A DNA stretch of 64,000 nt from Celerinatantimonas sp046054195 (GTDB lineage Bacteria > Pseudomonadota > Gammaproteobacteria > Enterobacterales > Celerinatantimonadaceae), in the NCBI RefSeq assembly GCF_046054195.1, contig NZ_JBEQCS010000008.1:1-64000 (forward strand), in the 5' to 3' direction. The stretch's first letter is position 1. Every line of letters starts with the position of its first letter. Positions 26,642-35,890 of the stretch are shown one piece after another. The translations under genes and the position numbers were made by a program. The notes beneath the pieces were generated by a model. It was not told where the DNA came from, searched no databases, and was given only the letters and a program-made list of their open reading frames with translations.

Positions 26642-26806
26642 CTATTGTATAACATCTTTCGTTTGCATTGTTTCACAGTGATATTTATGGTGAAAGTGAA
26701 TGAATACCTTAATCCAATATAGGTAGGTTTTTTCTGTTCTAATGCTGTAACCACGCATACGCATTTCTTCCTGAAGACCTTTCAGAAATGGGCTTTTTAG
26801 ACTCAT
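26642..26806 (-). pseudogene. intI: Integron integrase IntI, N-terminal remnant
   Basis: A 54-codon frame starting at 26806. The translation begins MSLKSPFLKGLQEEMRMRGY and continues with RTEKTYLYWIKVFIHFHHKYH, the N-terminal core-binding domain of integron integrases of the Vibrio type. The frame ends in TAG and the following sequence is a terminator, so the catalytic tyrosine-recombinase domain is absent. It reads divergently from the cassettes across the attI-like leader, the classical integron layout. AAGGAG precedes the start. It cannot encode an active integrase. Confidence 0.88.
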
Positions 26807-26958
26807 AATAACTCCTTACCTCATGATGCTGTATATATGCACAGTGTTATTTGAGATTCTCGGATATCAAGGGAAACAGTGAAAAATTTTTGCGCGTTTA
26901 TACATGAACAAATTCATATTATTTATGTTTATTAACAAGTTATGTGTTTTCGATTTGA

Positions 26959-27108
26959 GATAATAGGTTCGGAAAACGCGCATGCGCGTTTTCCCAGATA
27001 GTATATTTAATAGAATGCTGATAAGTTCTTTTTATACAGATAGTTAACTGTGCGCGTTTTTACTGGTCCAACAAGATAAATGCGCATGCACACTAATAAA
27101 ATGTTATG
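26959..27108 (+). repeat. attI-like leader, copy 2 (start of cassette array 2)
   Basis: The second copy of the 150-bp leader at 16644-16793, from GATAATAGG to ATGTTATG. Its place between the intI remnant and the first cassette is that of attI. An inner palindrome AACGCGCATGCGCGTT is perfect here and slightly altered in copy 1. Confidence 0.8.
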
Positions 27109-27124
27109 TTTCAGGAGAGTTTAA

Positions 27125-27544
27125 GTGACTCAACAAAAACCAGAAGATTTTGTGAGTGAATATAAAGATATAGATTTTGGGAAACTGAAGTTGTATCGGG
27201 TCGAAGGCGCAAATATAACTCCGCCTACGCCATCTAAAAATGTAATTTCAACTGCTCTTTACAGAGGTTATATAGCTGAATACAAACTAACTAAAGATGG
27301 GACACTTATCCTTTTGAGTTATAGTTATCCTACAAGCCGTAAAGAGTATAAAACGGATGCTGTAAATGAGATAGTGCATGGCGATTTTTCATTGGAGTTT
27401 AGAGAATCATTCTTTGGTACAAAAACCATTGTACCATTTCATAATGGCAAAATAGTTATTGATAAAAGCCAGTGGCGCATTATAGAAAAGTCTGGTTTAA
27501 ACCCAGTTGAAATGATATTAAATAAATCAGAGAAAAAAACATAA
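27125..27544 (+). CDS. Cassette protein of unknown function (139 aa)
   Basis: A 139-residue soluble protein starting with GTG after an AGGAGAG site. No family recognised. It has alternating strands (YIAEYKLTKDGTLILLSY) that suggest a small beta-rich fold. First cassette of array 2. Confidence 0.65.
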   Translation: MTQQKPEDFVSEYKDIDFGKLKLYRVEGANITPPTPSKNVISTALYRGYIAEYKLTKDGTLILLSYSYPTSRKEYKTDAVNEIVHGDFSLEFRESFFGTKTIVPFHNGKIVIDKSQWRIIEKSGLNPVEMILNKSEKKT

Positions 27545-27636
27545 CAAATCGCTTCAATTGATAAAATAACTGTTACGAATTTTGCTTCGCAAAATATAGT
27601 GCCAGCTATTTTGCAACTGAGCTCAGCGTTAGAAGC
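27542..27636 (+). repeat. attC site 1 of array 2
   Basis: Left core TAACAAATCGC, right core CTCAGCGTTAGAA. Nearly the same body as attC 4 of array 1 and as the next site. Confidence 0.9.
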
Positions 27637-27653
27637 AATAGATCAAAGTTAAT

Positions 27654-28193
27654 ATGAACTGGCTTGAATTTAAAAAAATATCAGAAAGAGAATTTAAATA
27701 TATAGAGCTTGAAGGTGGACTTTTCGGATACCAGATGCAGCCTGGAACAAAGTGGAATAAAGGGTTATCTGATGATCAAATTAGAAAGCTAGAAGACAAA
27801 TTTGGCTTTAAATTATCAAATGATTATCGAGATTTTATTAAAGTGATGAATGGAATTGATACTGAGCTTATATCAATTGATCCGTTTGAATTAGAAGATG
27901 ATTCATATTCTCAGCTGTACTATGAATACCCGAAAGATTGCGAACGGATATCAGCGTTACTTGAAGAAATTGATAAATTTAAAGAATGTATAGATGAAGT
28001 GTTAACTGATGCGGGGTTTAGCGTTAGTGACATCGAGGGATATGTTCCAACTTATGCGCATAGGTCTCTCGTTGTCTTCAAGGACAAGTCGCTATCACCT
28101 GTGATTTCAGTTTGGGGTAGCGATGTCGTTGTGTTGGCGGAAAACTTAGAAGAATATTGGATTAAAGAATTGGGATTAGAATATTGTTTCTAA
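27654..28193 (+). CDS. SMI1/KNR4 (SUKH) family protein
   Basis: A 179-residue protein. LSDDQIRKLEDKFGFKLSN followed by YRDFIKVMNG is the standard opening of the SMI1/KNR4 domain. The C-terminal LEEYWIKELG fits the last helix. SUKH proteins are frequent immunity factors against contact-dependent or polymorphic toxins, but no toxin is nearby. Flanked by two related attC sites. Confidence 0.8.
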   Translation: MNWLEFKKISEREFKYIELEGGLFGYQMQPGTKWNKGLSDDQIRKLEDKFGFKLSNDYRDFIKVMNGIDTELISIDPFELEDDSYSQLYYEYPKDCERISALLEEIDKFKECIDEVLTDAGFSVSDIEGYVPTYAHRSLVVFKDKSLSPVISVWGSDVVVLAENLEEYWIKELGLEYCF

Positions 28194-28286
28194 CAAATCG
28201 CAGCAATTGACAAAAATACATGTCACGAATTTTGGTTCCCAAAATGTAGCGCCATATATTTTTGCAACGATGCTCAGCGTTATACT
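28191..28286 (+). repeat. attC site 2 of array 2
   Basis: Left core TAACAAATCGC, right core CTCAGCGTTATAC, same subfamily as site 1 of this array. Confidence 0.9.
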
Positions 28287-28299
28287 ACTTAGGTAGGCT

Positions 28300-28700
28300 A
28301 TGGGATCACAAATAAAAATCTATCACTTATTTGTACATGAAAAATCGGGCAAATATTTTTTGCTTGAAGAGGTCCGTCGTAGTTTCTCGAACGTAAATGA
28401 ATCAGATTATGTTCGAGTTTGCGATGAGGTTGAAAATAAAGTTGCAAATTTTGTTTCTACTGAACACCTGATACGAGTTGGAATAATGGAATATTTGCCA
28501 TTGGGCGAGTATTATATTCAGCAAAAAATGGAGATATTCTTGATATTTATTATTGCGTTAATTTGCTGGATGATCGGTACATTATTTTAGGAACAGGAAA
28601 TAGCGAAAAATTGTTTCTAGAAGAAGCTCTAGAGGAGTATCCAGATGAGGTTGATGCAAAACATATTCACAAGATTTCAGTAGAATATGTGAAAAAGTGA
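28300..28700 (+). pseudogene. Cassette gene with a one-base frameshift
   Basis: The frame from 28300 reads well for about 76 residues, then after an A6 run (about 28524-28529) it switches to a hydrophobic tail that ends at 28590. In the next frame the sequence continues as QKNGDILDIYYCVNLL and on through YPDEVDAKHIHKI to a TGA at 28698-28700, a natural acidic soluble C-terminus. The apparent membrane tail is thus an artefact. The cause is a one-base change in the A run, either a real mutation or a sequencing error. The intact product would be about 133 residues, function not known. Confidence 0.8.
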
Positions 28701-28707
28701 GCATTCT

Positions 28708-29172
28708 ATGACTCTTGATCTTGAAAAATTAATTCTTCTCTATGATGAAAATTTCATGGAGCTTAGTGTTAAAGGAGTGTTCAAAGAGTTCCTGGGTATC
28801 CCATTTGGAATAAATTTGAATAGTTGTAAAATTAGTTCATGTAAGTGTTTCACAGATTTTTTGCTTCCAACAATAAAATTCTCTAGATTTGATGAGTGGT
28901 TTGTGGATGAAAAAGCAGAGGAAGTTGAATACATCAAAAAGGCCTTATTATTCAACGCGCCTATATCTCTTGATAAAGACTCGATTCGTCTAGAAATAGA
29001 GAGTGTAAATCGATACTTGGAAGAAAATAAAATAGAACAAATTATCGAAATTGAAGGTTTTAATGAGTCACTTGAATATGGATATAAGTTCAATTTCAAT
29101 TGGAACCACTGGTCAATGGTGGGAGTAAGTCAGAACTATTATTTGGCGTATCATTGGTATACAACAGAATAA
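28708..29172 (+). CDS. Cassette protein of unknown function (154 aa)
   Basis: A 154-residue acidic soluble protein. It begins 7 bases after the frameshifted gene with no attC between, so the two share one cassette and may work together, for example as a two-part toxin-immunity unit. No family recognised. The C-terminus is rich in aromatic residues (FNFNWNHW). Confidence 0.65.
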   Translation: MTLDLEKLILLYDENFMELSVKGVFKEFLGIPFGINLNSCKISSCKCFTDFLLPTIKFSRFDEWFVDEKAEEVEYIKKALLFNAPISLDKDSIRLEIESVNRYLEENKIEQIIEIEGFNESLEYGYKFNFNWNHWSMVGVSQNYYLAYHWYTTE

Positions 29173-29284
29173 AATATACGAGGCCATTAAAGTGACGGCT
29201 TTCCCGTCAGTTGTTCTGTGGCTTTAGCTACATCGATACAAAACAATCAACTCTAAAGCTGCGTGTTATAACGGCGTTAGGGCT
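29173..29284 (+). repeat. attC site 3 of array 2
   Basis: Right core ACGGCGTTAGGG is clear; the left core is degenerate. A complementary GTGGCTTTAG/CTAAAGCTGC pairing lies in the middle, of the long attC type. Confidence 0.7.
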
Positions 29285-29297
29285 ACATGGGTAAGGT

Positions 29298-29975
29298 ATG
29301 GATTTAGAAGCAGGTTTTTGGGTTAGAGATTTCGAGGTTGATCAAGTAGATTCGCAAATCATCCCGAAGGTAGGTGAACAGCGCATAGTTTATATTTCGC
29401 TAGACTCTGAACCGGAAAAAGGAAAAAAATATTACGTTTTATGGTTTCCTCCCTATTCAGCAATTAATGGCTGGGATGATAATCCCAATGAAATTAAGAG
29501 AACGCATGTCGTTGAATGCACATTAACCTACCTTGAAAGCTTCCCATTTACAGATGAACAAATTAATAGTTTCGTTGACAAGTGGATTATTGCTAAAGAC
29601 AAAAGTAAGTATCAAGCAAATATCTTGAGTGTTACTCCATTTTTAGAATTCTGTGAAAATTACGAGGGGCATGATTATTTCTCCTTTCAGCGATGTGGTT
29701 ATCCTGATGGGAGCACAAAAATGATATGGGAACTGTCTCGTGAATACCAAAAAGCTAAATTTGGTAGCAACCTTATATACATAACTGGTTGTGTTCCTGA
29801 GCAATTTTTCAGTGCTGTGATTGATGTCAGTGATAGCACAAAGTGTCGCGTTAAGTTTCATGAGCATTATGATCCCGGCATAGAACAATGCTTAGTTATT
29901 AACTATGAGCTAAAAGGAGATGAACTAAAGTTTTTTAAAGAGGCAATAGAAAATGCTATTGAGCTTAAGCCTTAG
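29298..29975 (+). CDS. Cassette protein of unknown function (225 aa)
   Basis: A 225-residue protein, long for this array. It has many aromatic residues (YYVLWFPPYSAINGW) and no signal peptide or membrane segment. No family recognised. Bounded by attC-like sequences on both sides; last recognised cassette gene of array 2. Confidence 0.65.
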   Translation: MDLEAGFWVRDFEVDQVDSQIIPKVGEQRIVYISLDSEPEKGKKYYVLWFPPYSAINGWDDNPNEIKRTHVVECTLTYLESFPFTDEQINSFVDKWIIAKDKSKYQANILSVTPFLEFCENYEGHDYFSFQRCGYPDGSTKMIWELSREYQKAKFGSNLIYITGCVPEQFFSAVIDVSDSTKCRVKFHEHYDPGIEQCLVINYELKGDELKFFKEAIENAIELKP

Positions 29976-29984
29976 AAACATCCC

Positions 29985-30102
29985 TAATAAGAGTTTCTCG
30001 TAAATACCTACCGCGATGCGGCCGAGGTTTTGTGGTTTCGCAGCGCTCATATTAATACCCAAGTCGCTCGTGCTTGTTCGCTGGTGAGGCAGGCGTTATA
30101 AC
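29985..30102 (+). repeat. attC site 4 of array 2 (end of array)
   Basis: Right core CAGGCGTTATAAC at 30091-30102; the body contains AAGTCGCTCGTGC-type complementarity. The left core is poorly defined. Confidence 0.65.
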
Positions 30103-30369
30103 TTAGAAAATAATACGAAACTTCATGATTTAGAATATCCGCAACTAAAAGCAATCGTTCCGAAAATTTAGATATTGCCCTTGAGGCCAAGACATTAATT
30201 ATATCGCAGCCTCGAAAGTTTGGTTAGGTGAAGGTGTCACTGTATCTGAAGCTGTCATTATCGAAGGTGCTTTCGAGTTCTGCTGTTGTATAATGGTCGT
30301 TAAAATGGCTCGCAAGCTGCTTTATGGTTTCGATTAAACTGTTTTAGATAAGCGTTACCGGTCAGGATT
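30103..30369. other. Spacer with decayed coding sequence
   Basis: About 265 bases without an intact gene. In one plus frame the stretch 30197-30285 reads IAASKVWLGEGVTVSEAV, which looks like a piece of coding sequence, with a preceding piece in another frame. The family cannot be named with confidence. Confidence 0.4.
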
Positions 30370-32400
30370 TCAGTCGATTCTGAATCGATCGATTTTCTCT
30401 TTCATCATTCGCATCACCTGCTCAAGTTGGTCTCCAGTATTTTCTAGTTGTCCGGAACGATTTGCCGTTTGAACGGATACATCACTGATGGTGTTCATAT
30501 TCCTATCAATTTCATTAGCAACCACTCCTAGCTGTTCTGAGGCACTGGCAATTTGTTCATTCATCTGAGTAATGGTGCCTACGGCGGCTTTGATCCCGCT
30601 GAGAGATTCATCCACTAAACTGACTTTTTCAACGCTGTTCTGGGCTAATGTTGCGGTACGCCCAATGACATTGACCGCTTGGCTAGAGCCTTCTTGCAGT
30701 GCTGAAATAATGTTGTTGATCTGTTGGGTCGATTCCTGTGTTCGTTGCGCCAGAGAGCGTACTTCATCTGCTACAACGGCAAAGCCTCTGCCTTGTTCTC
30801 CGGCGCGAGCAGCTTCGATTGCGGCATTCAACGCCAATAGATTGGTTTGTTCAGCAATCGCTCGAATCACTTCTACTACCGAGCCAACCTGTTCACTTTG
30901 TCCGTTGAGTGTTTCGATTGCCTGATGGACGTGATTTACTTCATCTGCCAGATTTTGAATGGTATTCACGGTATCTTGAACCAGACGGCGCCCATTTTCT
31001 GTAAGGGTGTCGGCCTGTTCTGCTGCATTGGCAGCTTCCTGAGCATTTTGTGCCACATCGTTAACGGTACTGGACATTTCCGTCATAGCCGTTGCTGCTT
31101 GTGTCGTTTCAGATTTTTGCAGCTCAATATCCTTTTGTGTTTCTTTCGAAACGTTGATGATGTCAACTACTGCTGTTTGTGCCTGACGGTTAGAAACCGA
31201 AACATCGGCAATGAGTGTTTTCAGTTTCAAATTCATTTGATTGAGTGACTGACTGAGTTGACCAATTTCATCTTTACTATTGACGGTGATGACGGTGGTC
31301 AGATCCCCCTGAGACACGGTATTTGAAAACGTCAGTGCACGATTAATCTCCGCCACCATTCGTGAGGAAAGCCATATAGCAACCGAGATGCTAATGAGTG
31401 CCGAGATGGCGATGAGTATAGAAAGATTCATCATCGCGGAACTTCGCTTGTCATTAATTTCTTGCATAGCTTGCGCCATCGAGGTCTGCACATTGGTTTC
31501 CGCTTTATCGGCTTGACTGATAAAGCGCTCAAATGCAGTATCAAAGCCAGCATCGGAGTTGGCGGTATTAATTTTTTGTGTGTTGTAATTATTAAATCGT
31601 TTTTCGGTGACAGAAATGAAAGTGGTTATCTGGCGAATGAGTTCAGCTTTATTTATTTGAGAGGTCTCTTGCGCTGTTTGAATCGCTTGGGCTGCATCTT
31701 GAAAATTCTTCAGGATATTTTCAATGTGGTTCTCTTCATCACCGGAAAGTAATTCTTCCAAAAACAAATGACCATTTGCCAGCAGGTAACGTGCATTACC
31801 TAACTGTTCCAGATTGCGCATCAATCCTTGATTGAGCGATTGATTGGTCCAGGTCATCAGAGCAGACTGAAGCGTTTCATAAAGTTGATCAAACTTCTGA
31901 TCTTCGCCGCTACCGGCGGACATTGAGTTAGCAAAATTCGAATAACGTTGTTCGGCCATTTGCTTAAACACATCGATATTTTTGATCACTTCGTTGAGGG
32001 AGTCTCTGACGTTGGGATCCTGACTGGCAAAAAAGATTCCTTCGTCATTTTTTCCGCCGTCAAGAACGGCTGTGGCATACCAGCGAGATTGTTTTAGTAA
32101 TGACCAGACTTCATTAATATCTTCAGCTTTGTCGCCACTGACAATTTCTTCAAATTTCAGGTGTGCCTCTGTCGCCAGTAATTTTATTTCCATCGTTGCA
32201 TCTACTTGTGGTGCAAACACGACACCGGCTTGCTTGCCTGCTTCACCTATTTGGTGAACATACTTTAATCCCCAGAATCCACAGTTCAGGGTCAGTAATA
32301 CCATGAGCAAGGAGAATAAAAGGAATTTTGCGCGAAGCGAATGAAAGAACATTCCGCTAGAAGCGGAAGTGGAACTGCTGATTGTTGAAGAAGCCACCAT
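30370..32400 (-). CDS. Methyl-accepting chemotaxis protein (676 aa)
   Basis: A transmembrane chemoreceptor. A TM helix follows a Ser-rich N-terminus (near residue 30), then a long helical periplasmic region of about 290 residues, a second TM (near 330), a HAMP domain (VSQGDLTTVITVNSKDEIG) and a signalling domain with the hairpin tip EQTNLLALNAAIEAARAGEQ. The closing region carries the usual methylation helices. The periplasmic part is not a Cache domain; it is longer than a simple four-helix bundle, so the ligand is unknown. It is alone on its strand. Confidence 0.92.
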   Translation of the reverse strand: MVASSTISSSTSASSGMFFHSLRAKFLLFSLLMVLLTLNCGFWGLKYVHQIGEAGKQAGVVFAPQVDATMEIKLLATEAHLKFEEIVSGDKAEDINEVWSLLKQSRWYATAVLDGGKNDEGIFFASQDPNVRDSLNEVIKNIDVFKQMAEQRYSNFANSMSAGSGEDQKFDQLYETLQSALMTWTNQSLNQGLMRNLEQLGNARYLLANGHLFLEELLSGDEENHIENILKNFQDAAQAIQTAQETSQINKAELIRQITTFISVTEKRFNNYNTQKINTANSDAGFDTAFERFISQADKAETNVQTSMAQAMQEINDKRSSAMMNLSILIAISALISISVAIWLSSRMVAEINRALTFSNTVSQGDLTTVITVNSKDEIGQLSQSLNQMNLKLKTLIADVSVSNRQAQTAVVDIINVSKETQKDIELQKSETTQAATAMTEMSSTVNDVAQNAQEAANAAEQADTLTENGRRLVQDTVNTIQNLADEVNHVHQAIETLNGQSEQVGSVVEVIRAIAEQTNLLALNAAIEAARAGEQGRGFAVVADEVRSLAQRTQESTQQINNIISALQEGSSQAVNVIGRTATLAQNSVEKVSLVDESLSGIKAAVGTITQMNEQIASASEQLGVVANEIDRNMNTISDVSVQTANRSGQLENTGDQLEQVMRMMKEKIDRFRID

Positions 32401-33016
32401 AGAAATACCTGTTATGATTTACTCATTCCGACAGACAGTTTTGCCAATGCTGGCATCATACTGCTGTGTTTTCAGCTATTGCGTATGAGAGAGTATTCTC
32501 TGCTGTTTAGAAAGTGTAGACCAAAAAGATGGTGCGATAATGGTGCTTGGGAAATATGAAAGATTTGCTTAACAAAAAGGGCGTTTGAGAACATCCATTT
32601 TATGATGATAGTGGGTGCTGATTATTTGTATTCATCCGAATTCAAAGTCAGACATTATCGCCGGCATTAGTGATATTCACTTGTTGGCAATGATGAAAAT
32701 TAAATACCTTCTTTAATTTTATGGATGTCTCTATTAGCAAAATTCTCCATTAAGCTTAGCTATTTTTAAAGCTGATATGACCTTGCTGGATAATCATATA
32801 ATCTTCGCTATTGGTTTTTCTGGATATACATAACCTTTAAAAATAATTATGTTATTTGAAATTAGCACAAATCTCGGTTGCTAATGATTAAACGCTAATC
32901 GATATCCTTATAAGTCATGGCCATATCAATAGTTAATCGATGACTTTATATTGAACGATTAAAGTGATTGCAACTATCTATTTTTCAAACAGTTTTGTAT
33001 AGAGTCAGAGGGTACA
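32401..33016. other. AT-rich spacer without a gene
   Basis: About 615 bases between the divergent chemoreceptor and the next plus-strand gene. It should hold two divergent promoters, but I see no clear boxes or RNA gene. Confidence 0.5.
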
Positions 33017-33637
33017 ATGGAAGAGCAAAGTCAATATTTCACAGTTCATATTCCTCAAAAAGGGCCAATGGCTGGAATAGCTAATTGGAAACATTATTAC
33101 TTTTTAGGGATAACAAGAGGTGAACTTGATTCTATTAACTTAAACTTTCAACAGGTTAGTGGCTTACTTAATATGATTGGTGTTAATTCATTCATCGCCA
33201 CTGGTTTAGCGGTAGATCCTATTTATGCAATCAACCGGACTCAAGAGACGATAGCTACGCCTTGGCTCAACATGTATGCCGTGTTAGCTCATTATCAAAG
33301 CGATATCATTAACGTTGCATACCAAGAGAAAAAGCCACTGTTTCTACCTGAAGAATGGTCGCGAGGTTTATTCTCGAAAAATTCGGGCTGGCCTGAGTCT
33401 TTAACAAAAAAACACGATTATCAGCTTAATGGCTATCAAATGTTTATTCTCCCATTCCTTGTTCCTGACCATACAGAGCTTGTTGATCTGACCCAATCGA
33501 TGAAAGCGCCAGACGGTTCTATGGAAGTGTTTTGGTTTAGCTACTTTGATACGACCAATCCTGAACGGTTACTTAGTGACTTGGTGTCACTTAAAAGTTT
33601 TATATTAGAACAAAGACAAGAACTGATCATACAGTAA
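33017..33637 (+). CDS. Protein of unknown function (206 aa)
   Basis: A 206-residue soluble protein with an AGAGGG site before the ATG. A weak resemblance to the autoinducer-binding half of LuxR-type regulators is seen around ATPWLNMYAVLAHYQSD and PLFLPEEW, but there is no HTH domain and the resemblance may be chance. AT-rich, no partner gene. Confidence 0.6.
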   Translation: MEEQSQYFTVHIPQKGPMAGIANWKHYYFLGITRGELDSINLNFQQVSGLLNMIGVNSFIATGLAVDPIYAINRTQETIATPWLNMYAVLAHYQSDIINVAYQEKKPLFLPEEWSRGLFSKNSGWPESLTKKHDYQLNGYQMFILPFLVPDHTELVDLTQSMKAPDGSMEVFWFSYFDTTNPERLLSDLVSLKSFILEQRQELIIQ

Positions 33638-33788
33638 ACCTACTTTTTAGATTTACAGGCCGAGTGTTGTGTTTTTCTAACTGAGCTTGGTGTGATATCG
33701 AGATTGTGTTTGAATGCGCAAGTATTAAGAAATTATAAGAGTACCTAAAGCCTAGGCTAGCTAGTTTATTTTTTGATGAAGAGATCTT

Positions 33789-34253
33789 ATGACCTTGCAA
33801 GAAGAGTACTGTGAACTAGTATTGAACCATCTTAATCGCCTAAATAATAAGTTTGAAGCTCAGTTATCTGAGTTTGTAAACCAAGCGTTTAGTGATGATG
33901 TAAAGCACCTTACTATCGAATACTATTCACCTTGTTTTAGCGATGAGTTTTCAGTTTATTTTTATGCCCTGGATAAATCTGCAAATCGAGTTGGCGATAT
34001 TCATAAGTTTTTAGAGCATTGTGCAGTGGTTGTCCCTGCTGAGATCTTTGACGATGAAAAATACGAGGACATAGACCCTTGGAGTACTGCCTCAGAGATT
34101 TTAGTGTCATGGCTTAGAGAACGTTGGCAAAATGTCGGAAGCCAGCAATATCCGGCATTTGTGGCTCATCATGACAGCCATTTCTTACGAAATCTGGCTG
34201 ATGGCTCTCGGACTAACTGGGATGAATTAGCCAATGCAATGGCTAAACTTTAA
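33789..34253 (+). CDS. Protein of unknown function (154 aa)
   Basis: A 154-residue acidic soluble protein, alpha-helical at the start, with a Trp-rich C-terminal part (SWLRERWQNVG). It resembles small orphan proteins of bacterial defence and immunity islands in size and charge only. No family recognised. Confidence 0.6.
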   Translation: MTLQEEYCELVLNHLNRLNNKFEAQLSEFVNQAFSDDVKHLTIEYYSPCFSDEFSVYFYALDKSANRVGDIHKFLEHCAVVVPAEIFDDEKYEDIDPWSTASEILVSWLRERWQNVGSQQYPAFVAHHDSHFLRNLADGSRTNWDELANAMAKL

Positions 34254-34320
34254 AGTGTTGTCGCTGTGATATAAATGATAGCAGTGACGCTCTTAACCAC
34301 TTAAAAGTGAGCTGACTTGT

Positions 34321-34728
34321 TTAGTCTTTCTCTTTATCAAAACCCTGACGTGCTTTTTTAATCTCTGACCAGTTTGAAGCTATCCAATCCACTAAACTTT
34401 GCATTGGCACTAAAATACTTAAACCTAAATCGGTTAGCTCATATTCCACTCGGGGAGGCACTTCAGGAAAAACAGTGCGCGTGACAAATCCATCTCGCTC
34501 TAAGTAGCGCAGTGTGGTGGTTAGCATTCTTTGCGAAATGCCATTGATCATCCTTTGTAATTCAGAAAATCGAGCCTTGTGATTGTAGGAGCGTGCTATG
34601 GTTACAATGACTAAAATGCTCCATTTATCACCAATTTTTGCAAGAAATTCACGAACCACTTTCGCATCATCGCTTGTACAAAGTAGTCCTTCAGGCCCAA
34701 ACATGTTCTCTTGTGTCTTTTCTTTCAT
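34321..34728 (-). CDS. HxlR-family transcriptional regulator
   Basis: A 135-residue winged-helix regulator. IGDKWSILVIVTIARS, SELQRMINGISQRMLTTTLRYLERDG and VEYELTDLG are the three HxlR-type signatures. A Cys near residue 17 (GLLCTSDD) could be redox-active, as in some HxlR regulators of aldehyde or disulfide stress. It is divergent from the hydrolase gene across 175 bases and probably controls that operon. Confidence 0.9.
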   Translation of the reverse strand: MKEKTQENMFGPEGLLCTSDDAKVVREFLAKIGDKWSILVIVTIARSYNHKARFSELQRMINGISQRMLTTTLRYLERDGFVTRTVFPEVPPRVEYELTDLGLSILVPMQSLVDWIASNWSEIKKARQGFDKEKD

Positions 34729-34903
34729 ATCAGTTACCTCAACCTCACTCCCTGATTTTAAAGTGCCTTCTTGTTTTATACAAGCTAACTATTCATACTT
34801 TTAGTATACAAAAGTAACCATTGTCGTCACAAAGCATGAGTCAAGTTGAGAGTGCCAACTGACAACACAGTAATGAGCTTTTAAACGAAAGGGTAGGATA
34901 AAT

Positions 34904-35860
34904 ATGACAGTTAAAACCGAATTTACTTTGACAAATACTTCTTCTTTAAATGAGCCGTCCCAAGTAACGACCGGTAGTAACCTCGGATACTGCCGTTATA
35001 GTGTGGGCGATTTTGTAGTGACAACTATTTCTGATGGAAGCGTTACGTTCGATATCAGTCAATTATTGCTAAATATTACGTCTGAAGAGCTCGACAAAAT
35101 TCTTAAAAAGAATGCGCTAAGTAAAAATTTTAACATGCAGGTGAATCAATTTTTGATTCAGACCCAAGAAAAATTAATCCTCGTCGATACTGGGTTAGGG
35201 CGCGGCATCTTGCCAACAACTGGGTATCTTATCGACAATCTAGCTGCAGCTGGATATCAACCTGAGCAGGTCGATGCCTTGCTACTCACCCATATGCATG
35301 GCGATCACATTGGTGGGCTTAGTGTTAATGGGATTGCTACTTTTCCCAATGCGTCACTTTATATTAATGAAAAAGAGCTTAATTATTGGTTGGATAAGAC
35401 AAATTTAGCCAATGAGAGTGATGCGAATAATCAACGTCTATTTGAATATGCCCCTAGTATGATTGAACCCTACAAACGCTCCGAAAAGTTGCATTTATTT
35501 GTCGCTGGTGAGCAGATAGTCCCAGGCATCCGCTCGTGTGATTCTTCTGGTCACACTTTAGGTCATACCAGTTATCTGGTTGAAAGTCAGGGAGAAAAAC
35601 TCTGCATCATTGGAGATATTATCAATGTTGGCCCCGTTCAATTTGAAAATGTCCGTGCGCGAATGAAAGGTTTTGATAGTGACCCTAAGAGCGCTGAAAA
35701 AACGAGAATAAAAACGTTTCATGAGGTATCGCAAGATGGAACATTGATCGCAGCCACTCATCTTGATTTTCCCGGTGTCGGTTATTTACGCCAAGAGCAC
35801 GATATTTTTGTTTTCACACCTTTAACAAATAAAAGTGATGATTCGGTTATCACGCTCTGA
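34904..35860 (+). CDS. Metallo-beta-lactamase-fold hydrolase (318 aa)
   Basis: The MBL signature LLTHMHGDHIGG, SGHTLGHTSY and the final ATHLDFPG provide the metal-binding His and Asp ligands, including a conserved Asp in VDTGLG. The family includes lactonases and hydrolases of many substrates, so the substrate is not set. It lies between the HxlR regulator and an efflux pump, which points to a role in removing a small toxic or signal compound. No signal peptide. Confidence 0.85.
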   Translation: MTVKTEFTLTNTSSLNEPSQVTTGSNLGYCRYSVGDFVVTTISDGSVTFDISQLLLNITSEELDKILKKNALSKNFNMQVNQFLIQTQEKLILVDTGLGRGILPTTGYLIDNLAAAGYQPEQVDALLLTHMHGDHIGGLSVNGIATFPNASLYINEKELNYWLDKTNLANESDANNQRLFEYAPSMIEPYKRSEKLHLFVAGEQIVPGIRSCDSSGHTLGHTSYLVESQGEKLCIIGDIINVGPVQFENVRARMKGFDSDPKSAEKTRIKTFHEVSQDGTLIAATHLDFPGVGYLRQEHDIFVFTPLTNKSDDSVITL

Positions 35861-35890
35861 TAGCCGATAAACACAACTGAAATACTTGCA

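Noticed and set aside
30170..30300. Possible VgrG or phage baseplate fragment
   Set aside because: Only a short coding-like piece in two frames; too little to name a family.
33017..33637. LuxR-type autoinducer-binding protein
   Set aside because: Resemblance is weak and the DNA-binding domain is absent.
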